Part shown: positions 62,276-64,000 of the stretch, one piece after another | Position numbering within the stretch: the stretch's first letter is position 1 | Layout of the letters: each line of letters begins with the position of its first letter | DNA from: Parelaphostrongylus tenuis | Lineage: Eukaryota > Nematoda > Chromadorea > Rhabditida > Metastrongylidae | Assembly: GCA_019055375.1 (NCBI GenBank) | Contig: JAHQIW010000451.1 | Span: 62,001 to 126,000, forward strand | Reading direction: 5' to 3' | DNA: 64,000 nucleotides | Made by a program: the position numbers and the translations under genes | Notes under the pieces: generated by a model | Seen by the model: the letters and a program-made list of their open reading frames with translations, nothing else | Databases searched by the model: none | Told to the model about the DNA's origin: nothing

Positions 62276-64000
62276 TATTTCGAGGTTATAAAAACAGCCG
62301 TTGCCATATGATTGATCTTCTTGCAGTGTGGATGAATTCCATAGCATCGATCTCTTTTGAGATCCATTTTGTTGACATGACTAACCTTTTTTCAGGAGTT
62401 CTACCCTGATCGGGATAACTGCATTAAAAGCTCATAGACTACCGATAGCCGTTCATTCTGATTAGGAATGGATAAATGAAAAGCCAATATCATTCGCTGG
62501 AGAGGGACTTTCGTAGGAGTGTTAGTAGCCATTCGGAAGCTGAGACTTGAGGATAAAGCTACATGTCGCCGGTTTTTCAAAAACCCTTTTATAATGCTGT
62601 TATTTCCACAGAAAACTATGTCTCAGACGTGCATTTTTCACTCCGGACAGAACTTTTATTTGGACCATTAGTAATCATTTGATAGAGTAATCGTTTGTGA
62701 TTCACACGCTCTGCTTATATTCTGAGAAAGACCGTTCCTCCCAAACGTAGCAGGTAAAAAATTGAATTCCCACCTGCGATCAATGACCGCTTCGCCCAAC
62801 ACACGTGCGGGTGCGTGAGGCGGCCACGTGAACTGCTGACGCGATACATCCCTAAGTGTTCATATGCCCGAAAAGTCGATGGTCATTGCGTAATCGATCA
62901 CAGCTACCGGCCAGCCGCACATGAATCGGCTGTTGATCCCAGATGGAAATACAACTATTTTATCTGCTTTCTTTCAGATAAACGCTCTCTCCACTATATA
63001 AACACAGCGTTAAAATCAAATTCGATTACGCTAACGAATGATTACTAATACTTAAAAAATAAGCGCTGCCGAATGAAAATATGCGTGTCTGAAGCCAAGA
63101 AACCTCCTTCTGTGGCAAATTCAAAAAAAAAAGATCTTTTTCGAAAACCGGCGACATGGGGTTGTAACCTCAAGTCTCACCTTTCGCATGGTTTCAAACA
63201 CTCCTATGCGAAGTTCCTTTCCAGGAAATGAGATCGGTTTTTCATTTGTCCCCATTCTCATCAAAAAGAAGTCCGATATCAAGCAGGTTGAGAGATGGTT
63301 GTCGATGTGCTAAAGATCTCCGTTTTCAGACAATAACACGCTATGGCTTTCTATTGAGTAGAACCTTTGGCATCCCCACCGATAGCCGTGAAAAGCACAG
63401 CAATAGTGTTGATGAAAACTGGCGGGAGATCCCTCAGGCGTTCTAGTCTTATCGTGTCTCGACTAAGCTTTCTTCCATTGTTTACTGATGAAATGGCATG
63501 TTATAGTTCAGAAGGAAGAACTGCTGAAACGACAAATTCATCTATTTTTTTAACATGGCAGTGAGAGAACGTAGTAATCGACGAAGTCCGAATAGTATTC
63601 GTAGACGATTTTCTGCACTACCTTTCTTGAGGGTATTATTCTTGTACTCTATTCTGTCAGGGCGTCGTAGTGCAATCAGTCTGATCTTGTATGTGGAGAA
63701 GCTTAGGTGGACTTGACAATCTTCCCAAGTTTCTCAATCTGAGCCATAACTGTTGCTTTTCATTTCTGGGAGAAACTCTCTTTTCCATGGCGTTTTGCAG
63801 GTTCGGACGAGAGCTGTCGATTGCGTGCGGCTCGCGTAATTTGACGTTGACGTATCATTTCGAGTATTTCAGGCGCTCGAGTGCTTTGAGCAACAAAGGT
63901 TTCTTATTCACTTTTGGATTCTGGGCTTTCATAATGCCAACATGAGGATGTTAGATGAGAGGCGGTCGTATTCCTCATCTACATTGATAATGACGGTGTC
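62276..64000. other. Right edge: no gene recognised
   Basis: 62560-62740 resembles the CGATAGCT family weakly. The minus strand at 63.6-63.9 kb has long partly open frames with retroelement-like composition (STYKIRLIALRRPDRIEYKN) but no assigned family. Confidence 0.3.

Noticed and set aside
1..64000. CRISPR array, prophage or bacterial operon
   Set aside because: No spaced short direct repeats, no long contiguous ORFs or ribosome-binding sites; intron-exon genes show the DNA is eukaryotic.

Overview
The window looks like nuclear DNA of a nematode, most likely a clade V (strongylid, hookworm-like) parasite. The base composition is AT-rich. Coding exons are short (70-220 nt) and separated by long introns. 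Two genes have a splice acceptor 2-4 nt before the ATG, as expected for spliced-leader trans-splicing. One gene carries the nematode MOLO1 domain. The space between exons is full of old mariner, Tc1, pogo and RTE-type LINE fragments and tRNA-derived SINEs. The exact species cannot be read from the sequence.

Three host genes can be rebuilt exon by exon. (1) On the minus strand, 5561 down to 1726 and on past the left edge, lies a secreted or membrane-anchored MOLO1-domain protein related to the levamisole-receptor modulator of C. elegans. (2) On the plus strand, 29564-33590, lies a six-exon HAD-superfamily hydrolase of the ACAD10 / epoxide-hydrolase N-terminal phosphatase type, about 222 aa. 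(3) On the minus strand, 52689-39845, lies a 13-exon glutamine-hydrolysing asparagine synthetase, about 558 aa, complete in the window. The three do not form an operon and show no common pathway.

All three genes need at least one single-base correction inside an otherwise well-conserved exon to stay open (exons at 3285-3369, 33008-33194, 46012-46093 and 40651-40797). This points to indel errors in the assembly rather than to three separate pseudogenes.

Layout: 1-5.6 kb MOLO1 gene with SINE and tRNA-like inserts; 5.6-5.8 kb GC-rich TTAA-flanked MITE; 5.8-8.3 kb tRNA-like foldback, SINE and a purine-rich tract; 8.3-10.6 kb a ~300-bp tandem repeat broken by a SINE with a clear target-site duplication; 11.4-13.3 kb two related long-arm foldback elements; 15.8-16.6 kb and 17.4-17.8 kb further inverted-repeat elements; 22.8-27.6 kb pogo, mariner and LINE remnants; 29.5-33.7 kb HAD gene; 34.9-35.9 kb Tc1-like transposon; 36-37.2 kb SINEs; 38.9-39.4 kb duplicated repeat; 39.8-52.7 kb asparagine synthetase with repeats in its introns; 52.7-53 kb CpG-rich putative promoter with a CTG repeat; 53-58.3 kb nothing recognised; 58.4-61.5 kb two mariners, a SINE and an LINE; 61.8-62.3 kb inverted repeat; 62.3-64 kb nothing recognised. 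No rRNA, CRISPR or convincing functional tRNA gene was seen. I found no clear new enzymatic system. The most unusual material is the set of palindromic and tRNA-like mobile elements.
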